Shown: piece after piece, positions 7,955 to 16,282 of the stretch | How the letters are laid out: the number at the start of each line of letters is the position of its first letter | How positions within the stretch are numbered: position 1 is the stretch's first letter | NCBI RefSeq assembly: GCF_022602565.1 | Contig: NZ_JALBCV010000011.1 | Location: 27,051 to 91,050, forward strand | Direction: 5' to 3' | DNA: 64,000 bases | DNA from: Rosenbergiella metrosideri | GTDB taxonomy: Bacteria > Pseudomonadota > Gammaproteobacteria > Enterobacterales > Enterobacteriaceae | The notes under the pieces: model-generated | Seen by the model: the letters and a program-made list of their open reading frames with translations, nothing else | What the model was told of the DNA's origin: nothing | The model's database searches: none | Program-made: the position numbers and the translations under genes

Positions 7955-7974
7955 GCAAATAACGAACCTCTTAA
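7955..7974 (+). promoter_or_regulatory. late-promoter element 2 (CAAATAACGAAC variant)
   Basis: GCAAATAACGAACCTCTTAA is the second subtype of the repeated late element. It lies about 155 bp before the start at 8110, farther than at other sites, and is followed by a full terminator at 8067, implying a leader transcript of about 100 nt. Confidence 0.65.
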
Positions 7975-8066
7975 TTTCCTACGCAGGCAAAAGCGAACCA
8001 TTGGGTACTTTTGGCGATTTATCCTTTTTCAGCTAACGCGCGGAAAGGTTCGTAATGCTCAAAGAC

Positions 8067-8093
8067 AGGCCGCTTTATGCGGCCTTTTTTTTT
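8067..8093 (+). terminator. intrinsic terminator in a late leader
   Basis: AGGCCGC and GCGGCCT form a seven-base stem followed by nine T. It sits between late element 2 and the gene at 8110, with no ORF between element and terminator. It may therefore define a small leader RNA or require antitermination. Confidence 0.75.
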
Positions 8094-8109
8094 ATGCGAG
8101 CGAGGAAGT

Positions 8110-8769
8110 ATGCAACAGAAAATCGCAGTATTTGCCCTGTCCTTTGCCGCCCCGATGTGGGCGAGCGCTGTCTTTGATGATGGGGTCCTGACGTTTGGTG
8201 AAGTTAAGAAGATTTCCGCGAAGCTAAAGGACCAAGAAACCAAGGTTAAACCGGCGGTCGTAAAGCTAATGAATAGCGGCTTTAAGGTGCTGGTGGATGA
8301 AGTCTCCCCTATTGTGACGGCTGGCACCGGCGCGTCACTCATTAAGCTCTCAAGCAAGCACCGTGACGAGCGCCCCGTGCTGGTGGCAGGACTTGAACGG
8401 TACCGAGAATTAAAGCGTCTTAGCGCGATTGTCTTCCCTCCCAAATCAGGCGAGCGATTCAACATCCCCGAAGACGTTGTAGAGTCCGAATTCAACTCAA
8501 GCGGCGATGAAGTGTACCGGATTAACTGGCCGGTGCTGACGGCCGATCACGTAGTCACCATCCTGGCGTGTTACGCAACGATTTATCACCCCGTAGCCAG
8601 TGCCGCCTACATTGCCGGGCTTAATGCTGACATACCCGATAAGAAGCCCACCAGCGGCATTGTCGCAGCGTTTAACCGAATCCTTAACGCACGGCATATC
8701 AATGACGTTAATCCCTCCCCTGAGCCGCTAACGGGCCTCGTGATTGATGACAGCACGAGGATCCTATAG
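8110..8769 (+). CDS. hypothetical virion/baseplate-region protein
   Basis: The start at 8110 follows GAGGAAG directly. The 219-residue product opens with a short hydrophobic stretch (IAVFALSFAAPMWASAVF) that looks like a signal peptide, though the position at the head of a baseplate operon suggests it may be structural. The body is mixed alpha/beta with no known domain. It is the first of six closely spaced genes ending with the spike. Confidence 0.6.
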   Translation: MQQKIAVFALSFAAPMWASAVFDDGVLTFGEVKKISAKLKDQETKVKPAVVKLMNSGFKVLVDEVSPIVTAGTGASLIKLSSKHRDERPVLVAGLERYRELKRLSAIVFPPKSGERFNIPEDVVESEFNSSGDEVYRINWPVLTADHVVTILACYATIYHPVASAAYIAGLNADIPDKKPTSGIVAAFNRILNARHINDVNPSPEPLTGLVIDDSTRIL

Positions 8770-8771
8770 CC

Positions 8772-9098
8772 ATGAACTACAACCGCTTAGATGACCGCTT
8801 TATCGAGAGCGATGTGCTACGGGCCATGATGCACCGGGAAATGCTCGATCGGGTGAGTCAGTACAACGAAGACAACTTTGATTATGTGATTAAGGTTGAT
8901 GAACAGTACCGCTCGGACCTTGCCGCGTTTCGTGCATACGGTTCCCAAGAATTGCGATGGGTATTCCGCGTTATCGCTGGCCATGAAAGTGAGTATGAAG
9001 CCCTTCCCACCGGCAAGACCTTCACCCTGCCGGATTCCACCTGGTTACGTAACAAAATCCGCGACTATGCGGAAAAATCCGGTGCGATAGATGGCTGA
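8772..9098 (+). CDS. baseplate wedge protein, gp53-like (tentative)
   Basis: The 108-residue protein contains DLAAFRAYGSQELRWVFRVIAGHESEYEALPTGKTFTLPD, reminiscent of the T4 gp53 pattern in which a YG..xLWW helix is followed by a glycine-containing beta turn. gp53 is a small baseplate wedge component. It overlaps the next gene by eight bases. The assignment rests on this motif and neighbours, so it is tentative. Confidence 0.5.
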   Translation: MNYNRLDDRFIESDVLRAMMHREMLDRVSQYNEDNFDYVIKVDEQYRSDLAAFRAYGSQELRWVFRVIAGHESEYEALPTGKTFTLPDSTWLRNKIRDYAEKSGAIDG

Positions 9099-10287
9099 CA
9101 TTCCAAGGACTAACGCCGGTCGATACCAGACGGAAGGATTGAGTTCTCAAGACTTCAACCGCGTATTCGACCAGATACAAAAAGACCAGCGAAAGAAGCG
9201 GCGCAGGGCGCGTTCTACCATCACGCCGTTTCTACTCAAAAACAAATCGCTCGATGACATTATCAAGCTCGGTCGCCGTAAAGGTGGAATGTACTTCACT
9301 AAGGACGATTTAAAAGGCTTTGAACGTAATCGTAACGATGCCCGGAACAATTTTACCAATGGCGAAGCTGGGATCACTTATGCGCAATTGATCGCACACA
9401 GCCAGCAGATAGATATTAAGCGCGCCAACAACAAGGTCGATAACGGGCTAGGCATTACCAGTGCCACCCCTGTCTCTATCAAACATAACTTACTCATTGT
9501 TCGGGTTAAGGCGTCCCAAGCGTCACATGACCAACATCACCGCGTAAAGATCCGGTTTGAGCAATGGGATGCACTACTGGATGAATTAACAGATGATAAG
9601 CGGAAAAATCAGGCAATTGTTCGCCAGCTCTGCGCTGGTCGCCTCTCTTTCGACTGCGATTGCGGTAGGCACCAGTATTGGTACCGATATATCGCCACAG
9701 CAGGTAACTTTGCCGTTGCACCCCCGAAAGAATACGCCTACCCCAAGGAAAAGAACCCGGACCTTAAAGGCGTAGCTTGTAAGCACGTCATTCATGCTAC
9801 TACGCGTCTGCAGTCACCAGCCTGGCAAGTCCGTGTCCTGCAAACAATGCTGCAGGTCGCAAAGCAAGTCGGCTATGGCGATGACCGGCGCAATACTACC
9901 GAGCACTTTTCCGATAAAGAGCAAAAGCAACTTAACCGTAACCGTAAATCGCAGACTAATGCCGCCGCACTGAAACGTGAGTGGCAAATTTATCAACGCC
10001 GCCAGGTTGCGCTAGGTAAAAAGCTCGATGACGAGAACGGCAGTATTGATGACCTACGCAAGCAGCTAACTAAATCTAAATCCCTCACCAAAGCCCAACG
10101 TAAGAAAGCCGAAACCGCCCAGGCAAAGCTACAAAAAGAGCGCGACAAAAACGCCCTACTCCAACAGCAATTAGCTGATCAGTTTCAAGTCCGTAAACAG
10201 GCGTTTATTGATGCCCTGGTTATGACGGGAATGAGTGAGAAGGACGCCACGGCCAAGTTTATGCAGACAGTTAAAGGAGGCCGTTAA
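9091..10287 (+). CDS. virion-region protein with SWIM-like zinc motif
   Basis: The 398-residue protein has a very basic N-terminus (KKRRRARS), a central CDC...CKH arrangement (about residues 189-231) matching the CxCx(n)CxH SWIM zinc finger, and a long C-terminal coiled coil (about residues 310-370). SWIM modules bind DNA or protein. Within a baseplate/tail operon this is unexpected; similar proteins occur in structural clusters of some large myoviruses without known role. Confidence 0.65.
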   Translation: MADIPRTNAGRYQTEGLSSQDFNRVFDQIQKDQRKKRRRARSTITPFLLKNKSLDDIIKLGRRKGGMYFTKDDLKGFERNRNDARNNFTNGEAGITYAQLIAHSQQIDIKRANNKVDNGLGITSATPVSIKHNLLIVRVKASQASHDQHHRVKIRFEQWDALLDELTDDKRKNQAIVRQLCAGRLSFDCDCGRHQYWYRYIATAGNFAVAPPKEYAYPKEKNPDLKGVACKHVIHATTRLQSPAWQVRVLQTMLQVAKQVGYGDDRRNTTEHFSDKEQKQLNRNRKSQTNAAALKREWQIYQRRQVALGKKLDDENGSIDDLRKQLTKSKSLTKAQRKKAETAQAKLQKERDKNALLQQQLADQFQVRKQAFIDALVMTGMSEKDATAKFMQTVKGGR

Positions 10288-10289
10288 TA

Positions 10290-11162
10290 ATGGGCCGCTA
10301 TGATGATTTTTTTGAAGACGAGACACCTACCGTCACGCCGACTGAATTCAGTCCGACTCCCACCGTTGAACCACAAGCCGATGCGCCGGCAGCGGTAACA
10401 CCATCGCCAGAATCGGCAGAAAACGTAACAACTGAGCTAGAAAACGCACCAGATGTGCCAAAAACGGAGGAACAAGCCCCCCAAGGTGAGACACAAGCTC
10501 CTGCAGACGACACGAGCTCCGATAATGAGGCAAGCAGCTCCGATACTAGCGCCACTAGCTCCGATACTCACGACACTGCAGAAGTGCCAGAAACCGAACA
10601 ACCAACCGCACCGGTCGTACCGTCAGCCATTGCCGGTAAACAGCAATCCACCAGCCTCAAGCCTCGGTACCAAGGCGACAGCGAATTCAGTCAAATGGTG
10701 GCCGAGGATTGGTTTGAAACCATAAAAGCCGATCCTCGCAGTTACCAGGCGCTTTTATATCGCCCGGCCAATGGCACCTATGGCGTGGTGGACCCTGAAA
10801 CGGGTATCGAATCAGATGCCTTTACCGAAATGGATAACAACCAGCGCGAATTGACGTATGACGATCCGGTAATTGTGGTGCTACGTGATAGCAACGATAG
10901 CCGCGAGGCTTTTGCGGCCCTGGACGATGACACAAATCAAGATGGGCTGGTGGATAACTACTTGATTGTTTCGATCGCCGATAAGCACGTCCCTAAAGGC
11001 TCAATCCTTGAGTGGAACGAGGAAACGCTAGACGGTGGCGAACGCCGCGTGTGGTGGTACGTAAACCAACTTTACAGCTATGGCACACAGCATGTCGGCA
11101 CCTTGTATTACTGCATACCAGCTCGAACCTTTGACACAACTGATTCAGGTAAACCGCTATGA
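10290..11162 (+). CDS. virion-region protein, disordered N-terminus
   Basis: About 120 N-terminal residues are low-complexity (Thr/Pro/Glu/Ser-rich), followed by a folded C-terminal domain of about 165 residues (EDWFETIKADPRSYQALLYR, then YLIVSIADKHVPKGSILEW). AGGAGG precedes the start. It ends with an ATGA overlap to the next gene. The C-terminal domain may be structural; the family is not recognised. Confidence 0.6.
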   Translation: MGRYDDFFEDETPTVTPTEFSPTPTVEPQADAPAAVTPSPESAENVTTELENAPDVPKTEEQAPQGETQAPADDTSSDNEASSSDTSATSSDTHDTAEVPETEQPTAPVVPSAIAGKQQSTSLKPRYQGDSEFSQMVAEDWFETIKADPRSYQALLYRPANGTYGVVDPETGIESDAFTEMDNNQRELTYDDPVIVVLRDSNDSREAFAALDDDTNQDGLVDNYLIVSIADKHVPKGSILEWNEETLDGGERRVWWYVNQLYSYGTQHVGTLYYCIPARTFDTTDSGKPL

Positions 11163-11926
11163 GTAACTTAACAGCCATCCCTTTATCTCGCACTGGCGAG
11201 TGGAAAACAACACGCACCGGCAAGTATGAAACTATCGGACTCAAGACGGTAGATGATGCCCTGGCGGCGCGCATTAGTGGGATGTTTTCTAATGCCGTGG
11301 TGTTAGGGAGCAATCCGGGAACAGAACGCTTTGCCTCTTTCCTCAATCGCAAGCCTCAAGAGCGTGTCTATAGCGGTAAATTCGATGACGTTGCACAAAT
11401 ACTCCGATCCATTGGACAGGAAAAGTCAGGTCAGCAAGCAACCCTGAGCGATGCACAGATTAACAGCCTGGCTTTGCCCGTGGTGAACGTGTCCCGAAAC
11501 TTTGATCTGGTATTTGAAAACGGCGATGAAGGCACGTCTGTTTGGTATTATAACTATTTCACTGATGACGCCGGGAAGCCACTCGCTGACCTCTTAACGC
11601 AATACGTGAGCCTGAGCTATGAAGTGATGCTTATTGCTGCCGAGAAAGAAACCTTGGCGATGATGTGTAATGCCCTGGCGGCGTCGTTCTACAGCATGAC
11701 GGAGCACACCCTAGCCCACACGGGCAAGCTCTATTACTCAGATATTCCCCTGCAGAGTGCAATTGCCACCCCTAAATCGCTGATGTTCAGTGAGATGACG
11801 CCGAGCACAACAGGCCGGATCTTTGCGGCCAGTCTTCCCTTAACGGTAACTGCGCAAGTCGTTTCCGCATGGGAATTAGAAGCAAGACGCGTCACTACAA
11901 CCGTTGGAATGGAGCTAAGAAGATAA
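11159..11926 (+). CDS. hypothetical structural protein, baseplate operon
   Basis: The 255-residue protein is beta-rich with no low-complexity region (RNFDLVFENGDEGTSVWYYNYFTDD). Its place directly before the hub and spike suggests a baseplate or tail-completion role. It is coupled to its neighbours (ATGA before, one-base gap after). No domain is recognised with confidence. Confidence 0.6.
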   Translation: MSNLTAIPLSRTGEWKTTRTGKYETIGLKTVDDALAARISGMFSNAVVLGSNPGTERFASFLNRKPQERVYSGKFDDVAQILRSIGQEKSGQQATLSDAQINSLALPVVNVSRNFDLVFENGDEGTSVWYYNYFTDDAGKPLADLLTQYVSLSYEVMLIAAEKETLAMMCNALAASFYSMTEHTLAHTGKLYYSDIPLQSAIATPKSLMFSEMTPSTTGRIFAASLPLTVTAQVVSAWELEARRVTTTVGMELRR

Positions 11927-11927
11927 T

Positions 11928-12902
11928 ATGGCCACACTCCACCAGCTATTCCTTCAATCCGTCACAATCAACGGTACCGAGGTGCCGCGTAGCGCCATTT
12001 TCAAGGTGATTTACATCGAGAAAACGTCACTGCAAGCCCCTATCATTATCTTATCTATCCATGATCCCGCCGGAAAGATAGCCGATGACTACAAGGCTAA
12101 GTATGGCGCGAAAATGGTTGCCGAAATCGGGGATCCATCCGGTAAAAACACTAGCTACAAAGAAAACTTTTTTATCACCTCAGCGCCCGTTGAGGGCGAT
12201 GTGGTAACGGTTATTGCGACAACCGAGGACATTTACCGCCTCAAGACGCCTTCTACGCGCTCATGGCTTTACACGGACCGACAGCCAGGTGATGTGATGA
12301 ACGCGCATAAGGGCGGCACGAGAGTAGTCAGTGACGTGGTGAAGAAACCGTGTACCTATCACCTCAATATCGGCGACAAGCCCTCTAAGGTGCTCTCAAA
12401 GATGGCTAAGGATAGAGCCTCGTTAGTGTGGATTGCACAAGGCGTCTTTTACTTTCGTTCCTACGATGCCCTGATAAAAGATCCTATCGCCTTTGAGTAT
12501 GAAGCCTATAACCCGTCAGCGCGCTACACCATAAGCCGTATGAGTAATATCAACAAAGATAACTCAGCGTTAGAGGCCGTTCGCTTTTACTTCACTTCTT
12601 GGTCGTCAACCGATGGCTATGTTTCCGCTGGTGATCCGAAGCTGCCGATTAGGCACATTTCAGACACCGATAAAGAAACCCTTACCGCCATGACCCGAAC
12701 CATGGTCCCGAAACTTGAAATTGATGTGACCGGCAATGCGGCCATCAAGGCAGGAATGGTTATCGGGATCACCATTCACCGTATGGACAAAGAGAACCAG
12801 GTAAGTGAAGCCCTACCTCAAAAAATGGTCGTGCTACGCGTAGCCCATGTTGAGCAGCGCGATACGTACATGACGCGCATGATTTTAGGAGTACCCAACT
12901 AA
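11928..12902 (+). CDS. baseplate hub protein (gp27/gpD-like)
   Basis: The 324-residue protein has the hub pattern: an N-terminal beta domain, a middle domain (LNIGDKPSKVLSKMAKDRASLVWIAQGVFYFRSYDAL) typical of T4 gp27 / P2 gpD hubs, and a C-terminal beta-barrel (MVIGITIHRM). It directly precedes the spike and overlaps it (TAATG). Hubs form the trimeric ring on which the spike sits and from which the tail tube is nucleated. Confidence 0.75.
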   Translation: MATLHQLFLQSVTINGTEVPRSAIFKVIYIEKTSLQAPIIILSIHDPAGKIADDYKAKYGAKMVAEIGDPSGKNTSYKENFFITSAPVEGDVVTVIATTEDIYRLKTPSTRSWLYTDRQPGDVMNAHKGGTRVVSDVVKKPCTYHLNIGDKPSKVLSKMAKDRASLVWIAQGVFYFRSYDALIKDPIAFEYEAYNPSARYTISRMSNINKDNSALEAVRFYFTSWSSTDGYVSAGDPKLPIRHISDTDKETLTAMTRTMVPKLEIDVTGNAAIKAGMVIGITIHRMDKENQVSEALPQKMVVLRVAHVEQRDTYMTRMILGVPN

Positions 12903-13510
12903 TGAAAAGACGTGCCGTGATAGTCGGAACCATGCACCCTGGCGGATTGATGCGCGCCCAGGTGCGATTAACGCCAGATTGGCAAGGGATTGATGATAAG
13001 GATCTGCCTTGGGCAGAGTATTTGATGCCTATTGGTAATGGCTTTGTGCCAACGATTCAAGGCGATCTGGTATGGGTAGAGTTTCCGTATCTCGATGATG
13101 ACGGCAAACCTGACACGCGTAGGCCGCTTATTGTGGGTGCTGCAGAACAAGCCCCTGGTGGCGTCCCTAACGTTGCCGCTGAGGCGTCCGGGCAAGGTCA
13201 GCCATACGATCCGGGTAAGTCCGATGGTGCACCGGCGCGCCCTTCCACCAGCAAGACGAAAGACGCCGTAATCCATCGTAATAATTTACTGGAAGTCAGA
13301 ACGGCTGGCGGTGGCTATGAGATAGCAAATACCGCTGGTGGTTCGCGTATAGGGATGAATGAGGCCGGCCAGATTTACATAATCAGCCCTGATAACGCGG
13401 TGATTAACGCCGGTGGTGATTTAACCTTTAATGCAGGAGGAAAAATCGCGATTAAGGCCGGTGGGAAGTTTTCAGTCGTGGCTGGTGGCATGTCGTTCGA
13501 TAAAGGTTGA
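12902..13510 (+). CDS. tail spike / gp5-like central needle
   Basis: The 202-residue protein has an N-terminal OB-fold like gp5_N (AQVRLTPDWQGIDDKDLPWAEYLMP, then GDLVWVEFPYLDDDGKPDTRRPLIVGA), a Pro/Gly linker, and a C-terminal beta-helix of glycine-spaced repeats (GGDLTFNAGGKIAIKAGG). No lysozyme domain is present, unlike T4 gp5; cell-wall cutting may be supplied by the tape measure. The PAAR tip is encoded separately at 22934. Confidence 0.85.
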   Translation: MKRRAVIVGTMHPGGLMRAQVRLTPDWQGIDDKDLPWAEYLMPIGNGFVPTIQGDLVWVEFPYLDDDGKPDTRRPLIVGAAEQAPGGVPNVAAEASGQGQPYDPGKSDGAPARPSTSKTKDAVIHRNNLLEVRTAGGGYEIANTAGGSRIGMNEAGQIYIISPDNAVINAGGDLTFNAGGKIAIKAGGKFSVVAGGMSFDKG

Positions 13511-13561
13511 TATAACGTTATAATCTTTGTGTTATATTTATATAGTGCTTTTTCATATAAT
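13511..13561 (+). promoter_or_regulatory. probable promoter and palindrome upstream of rdgC
   Basis: TATAACGTTATA (13511-13522) is a perfect 12-bp palindrome. TATAAT at 13556-13561 with a poor -35 (TTATAT, 18 bp away) could drive the rdgC-dam operon. This region has no late element, so the operon probably responds to a different signal than the virion genes. Confidence 0.4.
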
Positions 13562-13585
13562 ACACTATTAGAAAATTATCAGCCT

Positions 13586-14500
13586 ATGTCACCTTTTTTT
13601 AAAAGCGCGCAAGTTTATAGCTTGCGCCGTAATGATGTCATTGACACCAAGGAAATTGAGAATCAACTTGCGTCACAAGCCTTTAAGCCTTGCGCCTCGC
13701 AAGATAAGGAATCTGTAGGGTGGACGCCGATTATCGGGGAGCTATTTGCGCTGGTTCAAGGCAATAACTTGCTAATCAAGTGGCAGCGTGAAGAAAAAAT
13801 ACTCCCTTCAACGGTCGTCAAAGAAGAAGTGGCCAAGCGCGCTGCAGTGCGTGAAGAACAGCAAGAACGCCGGCTGAAAAAGACGGAGCGTGACGCGCTA
13901 AAAGATGAAGTCATTCACGCCTTTATGCCTCGTGCCTTTACCCGTCAAAAGTTCGCCTTTGTATGGATTGACCTCGACAATAGCCGTGTAGTGGTTAATG
14001 CCAGTAGTGCTAAGCAAGCAGAGAACATCTTAGCCTTACTACGCCGTACCATTGGTTCGCTGCCGGTGGTCCCTTTCACGCTTGAATCCCCTATGTCACT
14101 GACCGCTAAAGAGTGGTTAGCCTCGCAAGAGCTCCCTGCCCTATTCCATACGGGTGATTCGGTCCGTCTTTCCGGCGTGGTGGAAGGTACCGGCAGTGTC
14201 GCTTACACCAAAAGCGAGATATTCAGTGATGAAGTCGTTACCAATATCAACAACGGGAAAATTGTTGCGGCAATTGGCCTGAATTGGAACGAGCGGATCA
14301 GCTTTAAAATTGATGATGGGCTATCAATTACCGGCATTAAATTTGCCGACATTCTGACCGAGCAAAACAACGATATTAGCCGTGAAGACGTTGCTATCCG
14401 CTTTGATGCCGACTTTCTGTTATTCCGCTCAGAGTTTAACGAGATGTTTTCGGCGCTAGTGGCCGCATTAGGTGGTGAGGCTGTGTATGCCGCAAGTTAA
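13586..14500 (+). CDS. rdgC: RdgC recombination-associated protein
   Basis: The start MSPFFKSAQVYSLRR matches the family N-terminus, so 13586 is used instead of 13529. The 304-residue protein matches E. coli RdgC (303 residues) across its length: QLASQAFKPCASQDKESVGW, EEKILPSTVV, RRLKKTERDALKDEV, LLRRTIGSLPVVP and EDVAIRFDADF. RdgC forms a DNA-encircling ring that limits RecA filament formation. On a phage-plasmid it may temper RecA or protect replicating DNA. It overlaps the next gene by 14 bases. Confidence 0.92.
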   Translation: MSPFFKSAQVYSLRRNDVIDTKEIENQLASQAFKPCASQDKESVGWTPIIGELFALVQGNNLLIKWQREEKILPSTVVKEEVAKRAAVREEQQERRLKKTERDALKDEVIHAFMPRAFTRQKFAFVWIDLDNSRVVVNASSAKQAENILALLRRTIGSLPVVPFTLESPMSLTAKEWLASQELPALFHTGDSVRLSGVVEGTGSVAYTKSEIFSDEVVTNINNGKIVAAIGLNWNERISFKIDDGLSITGIKFADILTEQNNDISREDVAIRFDADFLLFRSEFNEMFSALVAALGGEAVYAAS

Positions 14501-16205
14501 GCAAAGCTGGCATGGTGCTCATTATCATGGCACTCCCATATGGGGTGGCGGCTCCCGTGTGTTGACTCACGCAGTTTCAGGAGTTGGCGCATTTGTTTCT
14601 TTTGCGCGTCCAGATCAAATTAAGCTGTGCTTTCAATCGGCATCTAGCGTGGCCATAGATAACGGGGCGTTTTCAGCATGGAAGCGTGGTATTAACATCG
14701 ATTGGAACGACTATTACACGTTTGTCGAGCAATACTACAGCGACCCCAAGCTGAAATTTTTCGTTATCCCTGATGTGATAGAAGGTGGCGAGGCTGAGAA
14801 TGATGCGCTTATAGAATCCCTGCCAAGCCATTTACGTGGGAAAGCTGCCCCTGTATGGCACCTTCACGAAAGCATTGACAGGCTAGTTAAGCTTTGTAGT
14901 GAGTGGCCATTGGTCTGCTTTGGATCTTCAGGGCAATACGCCACGATAAGAACAAAGGAATGGCATAAGAGAATGAGAGAGGCATTTAGTGCCATCTACG
15001 TTGAGCGTAATCTTAAAACGAAAGTTCATGGCCTACGTATGCTCGATGGTAGGGTTTTGGGGAATTACCCGCTATCCACTGCAGACAGCACGAACCTAGC
15101 GTGTAACGTGCCTAAAACCAATGTTAAATACCCTGGACTAACCCGCGCCGTAATGGATTCTAATTATGTAAAAGGCTTGAGCGAAAGGGACATTAAAGAT
15201 TCTGTGCTTATGCATCGTTGCGCAGTTTTGAAATCTGCCATAGAAAGCGTCAATCCACCTACACGGGAAGCGTGGGTGTCAGATTTCAATGCAGCGGAAA
15301 GCGCCCGGACCAAGCTAGTGAAATTACCGGTAGGTGGCGGCACTAAAAAAGCAGGTGCCGGCAGCGAAAGGCAGCAATTTACGAAGCCATTCCTAAAATG
15401 GGCAGGCGGTAAGTTCCAGCAATTACCGGACATTCTGCCGCTATTGGAAGGCCACCAGCGGCTTATCGAGCCTTTTGCTGGTGGAGGTTCAATATTTCTT
15501 AATGCTGGCTTTAAAACGGCTCTCATTAACGATAATTGTTCGGACCTGATTAATACCTATCAGCAACTCAAAGAGAACGCGCACGACATTATCACGAGAG
15601 CCTTTCGCTTATTTCAGCTCTACAACGGGCAAGCGCCATATCTGCGAATCCGCGAGAAGTTTAACGCCGGGAAATACACCCCGTCTGAACGTGCGGCCGT
15701 GTTTATCTACCTAAACCGCCATTGCTTCAACGGGCTTATGCGTTACAACGCTAAGGGCGAGTTTAATGTGGGCTTTGGTAAGTATGATGCGCCCTACTTT
15801 CCCCTGGCTGAGCTCGAAAACTTTCTCGGTTGTTGTGAAGGCATGACGTTTAGTTGCGAGGACTATTCGACCGTTATTGAACAAGCCGGTGCCGGTGATG
15901 TTGTGTTTTGTGATCCGCCCTATGAGCCAATGCCGGATAAGGAAGGATTCACTCAATACAGTAACGGGACCATCTTTAAGATGGCAGACCAAGAAAGGCT
16001 CGTTAAATACGCCCTAGAAGCCCACCAGCGCGGCGCAACAATCATCATAACTAATAGCGGTGCTGAGTCGATTAAAGAGCTATACCGTGCCAATGGCTTT
16101 GATATTCGGGAAGTATTAGTAAAGCGTAGCATGTCGAGTAAGGCAGGGACGAAAGTAAGAGCGAAAGATGTGATCGCGGTGCTTGAGTCGTTGATACCGT
16201 TTTAA
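14487..16205 (+). CDS. fusion: TGT/DpdA-like transglycosylase domain plus Dam adenine methyltransferase
   Basis: The start is ATG 14487 behind GGTGAGG. Residues 1-282 resemble the tRNA-guanine transglycosylase superfamily, in particular phage DpdA, which puts 7-deazaguanines into DNA: DNGAF (58-62), VIPDV (93-97), PVWHLHE (122-128), FGSSG (145-149), HGLRML (181-186) and STADSTNLA (197-205). Asp58 and Asp200 are candidate catalytic residues by family pattern. A Gly/Lys linker (283-297) leads to a complete 275-residue Dam (298-572) with KPFLKWAGGK, PFAGGGSIF and DPPY (476-479), so GATC methylation is expected. The DpdA call is pattern-based; no 7-deazaguanine synthesis genes are in this window. 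Confidence 0.8.
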   Translation: MPQVKQSWHGAHYHGTPIWGGGSRVLTHAVSGVGAFVSFARPDQIKLCFQSASSVAIDNGAFSAWKRGINIDWNDYYTFVEQYYSDPKLKFFVIPDVIEGGEAENDALIESLPSHLRGKAAPVWHLHESIDRLVKLCSEWPLVCFGSSGQYATIRTKEWHKRMREAFSAIYVERNLKTKVHGLRMLDGRVLGNYPLSTADSTNLACNVPKTNVKYPGLTRAVMDSNYVKGLSERDIKDSVLMHRCAVLKSAIESVNPPTREAWVSDFNAAESARTKLVKLPVGGGTKKAGAGSERQQFTKPFLKWAGGKFQQLPDILPLLEGHQRLIEPFAGGGSIFLNAGFKTALINDNCSDLINTYQQLKENAHDIITRAFRLFQLYNGQAPYLRIREKFNAGKYTPSERAAVFIYLNRHCFNGLMRYNAKGEFNVGFGKYDAPYFPLAELENFLGCCEGMTFSCEDYSTVIEQAGAGDVVFCDPPYEPMPDKEGFTQYSNGTIFKMADQERLVKYALEAHQRGATIIITNSGAESIKELYRANGFDIREVLVKRSMSSKAGTKVRAKDVIAVLESLIPF

Positions 16206-16210
16206 TAATT

Positions 16211-16236
16211 AAGCCCTGACAATCAGGGCTTTTTTG
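16211..16236 (+). terminator. intrinsic terminator after dam fusion
   Basis: AAGCCCTGA pairs with TCAGGGCTT, followed by TTTTT. It closes the rdgC-dam operon just before the distal iterons. Confidence 0.85.
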
Positions 16237-16238
16237 TA

Positions 16239-16282
16239 TGTGGGAAATAGCACAAGTTTCAATATGGGAAATGGCACAAGTT
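16239..16282 (-). repeat. two distal iterons of the Rep_3 replicon
   Basis: TGTGGGAAATAGCACAAGTT (16239-16258) and TATGGGAAATGGCACAAGTT (16263-16282) are reverse-orientation copies of the iterons at 17063-17301. They overlap the 3' end of rep. Iterons downstream of a rep gene often titrate or handcuff the initiator. Confidence 0.75.
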
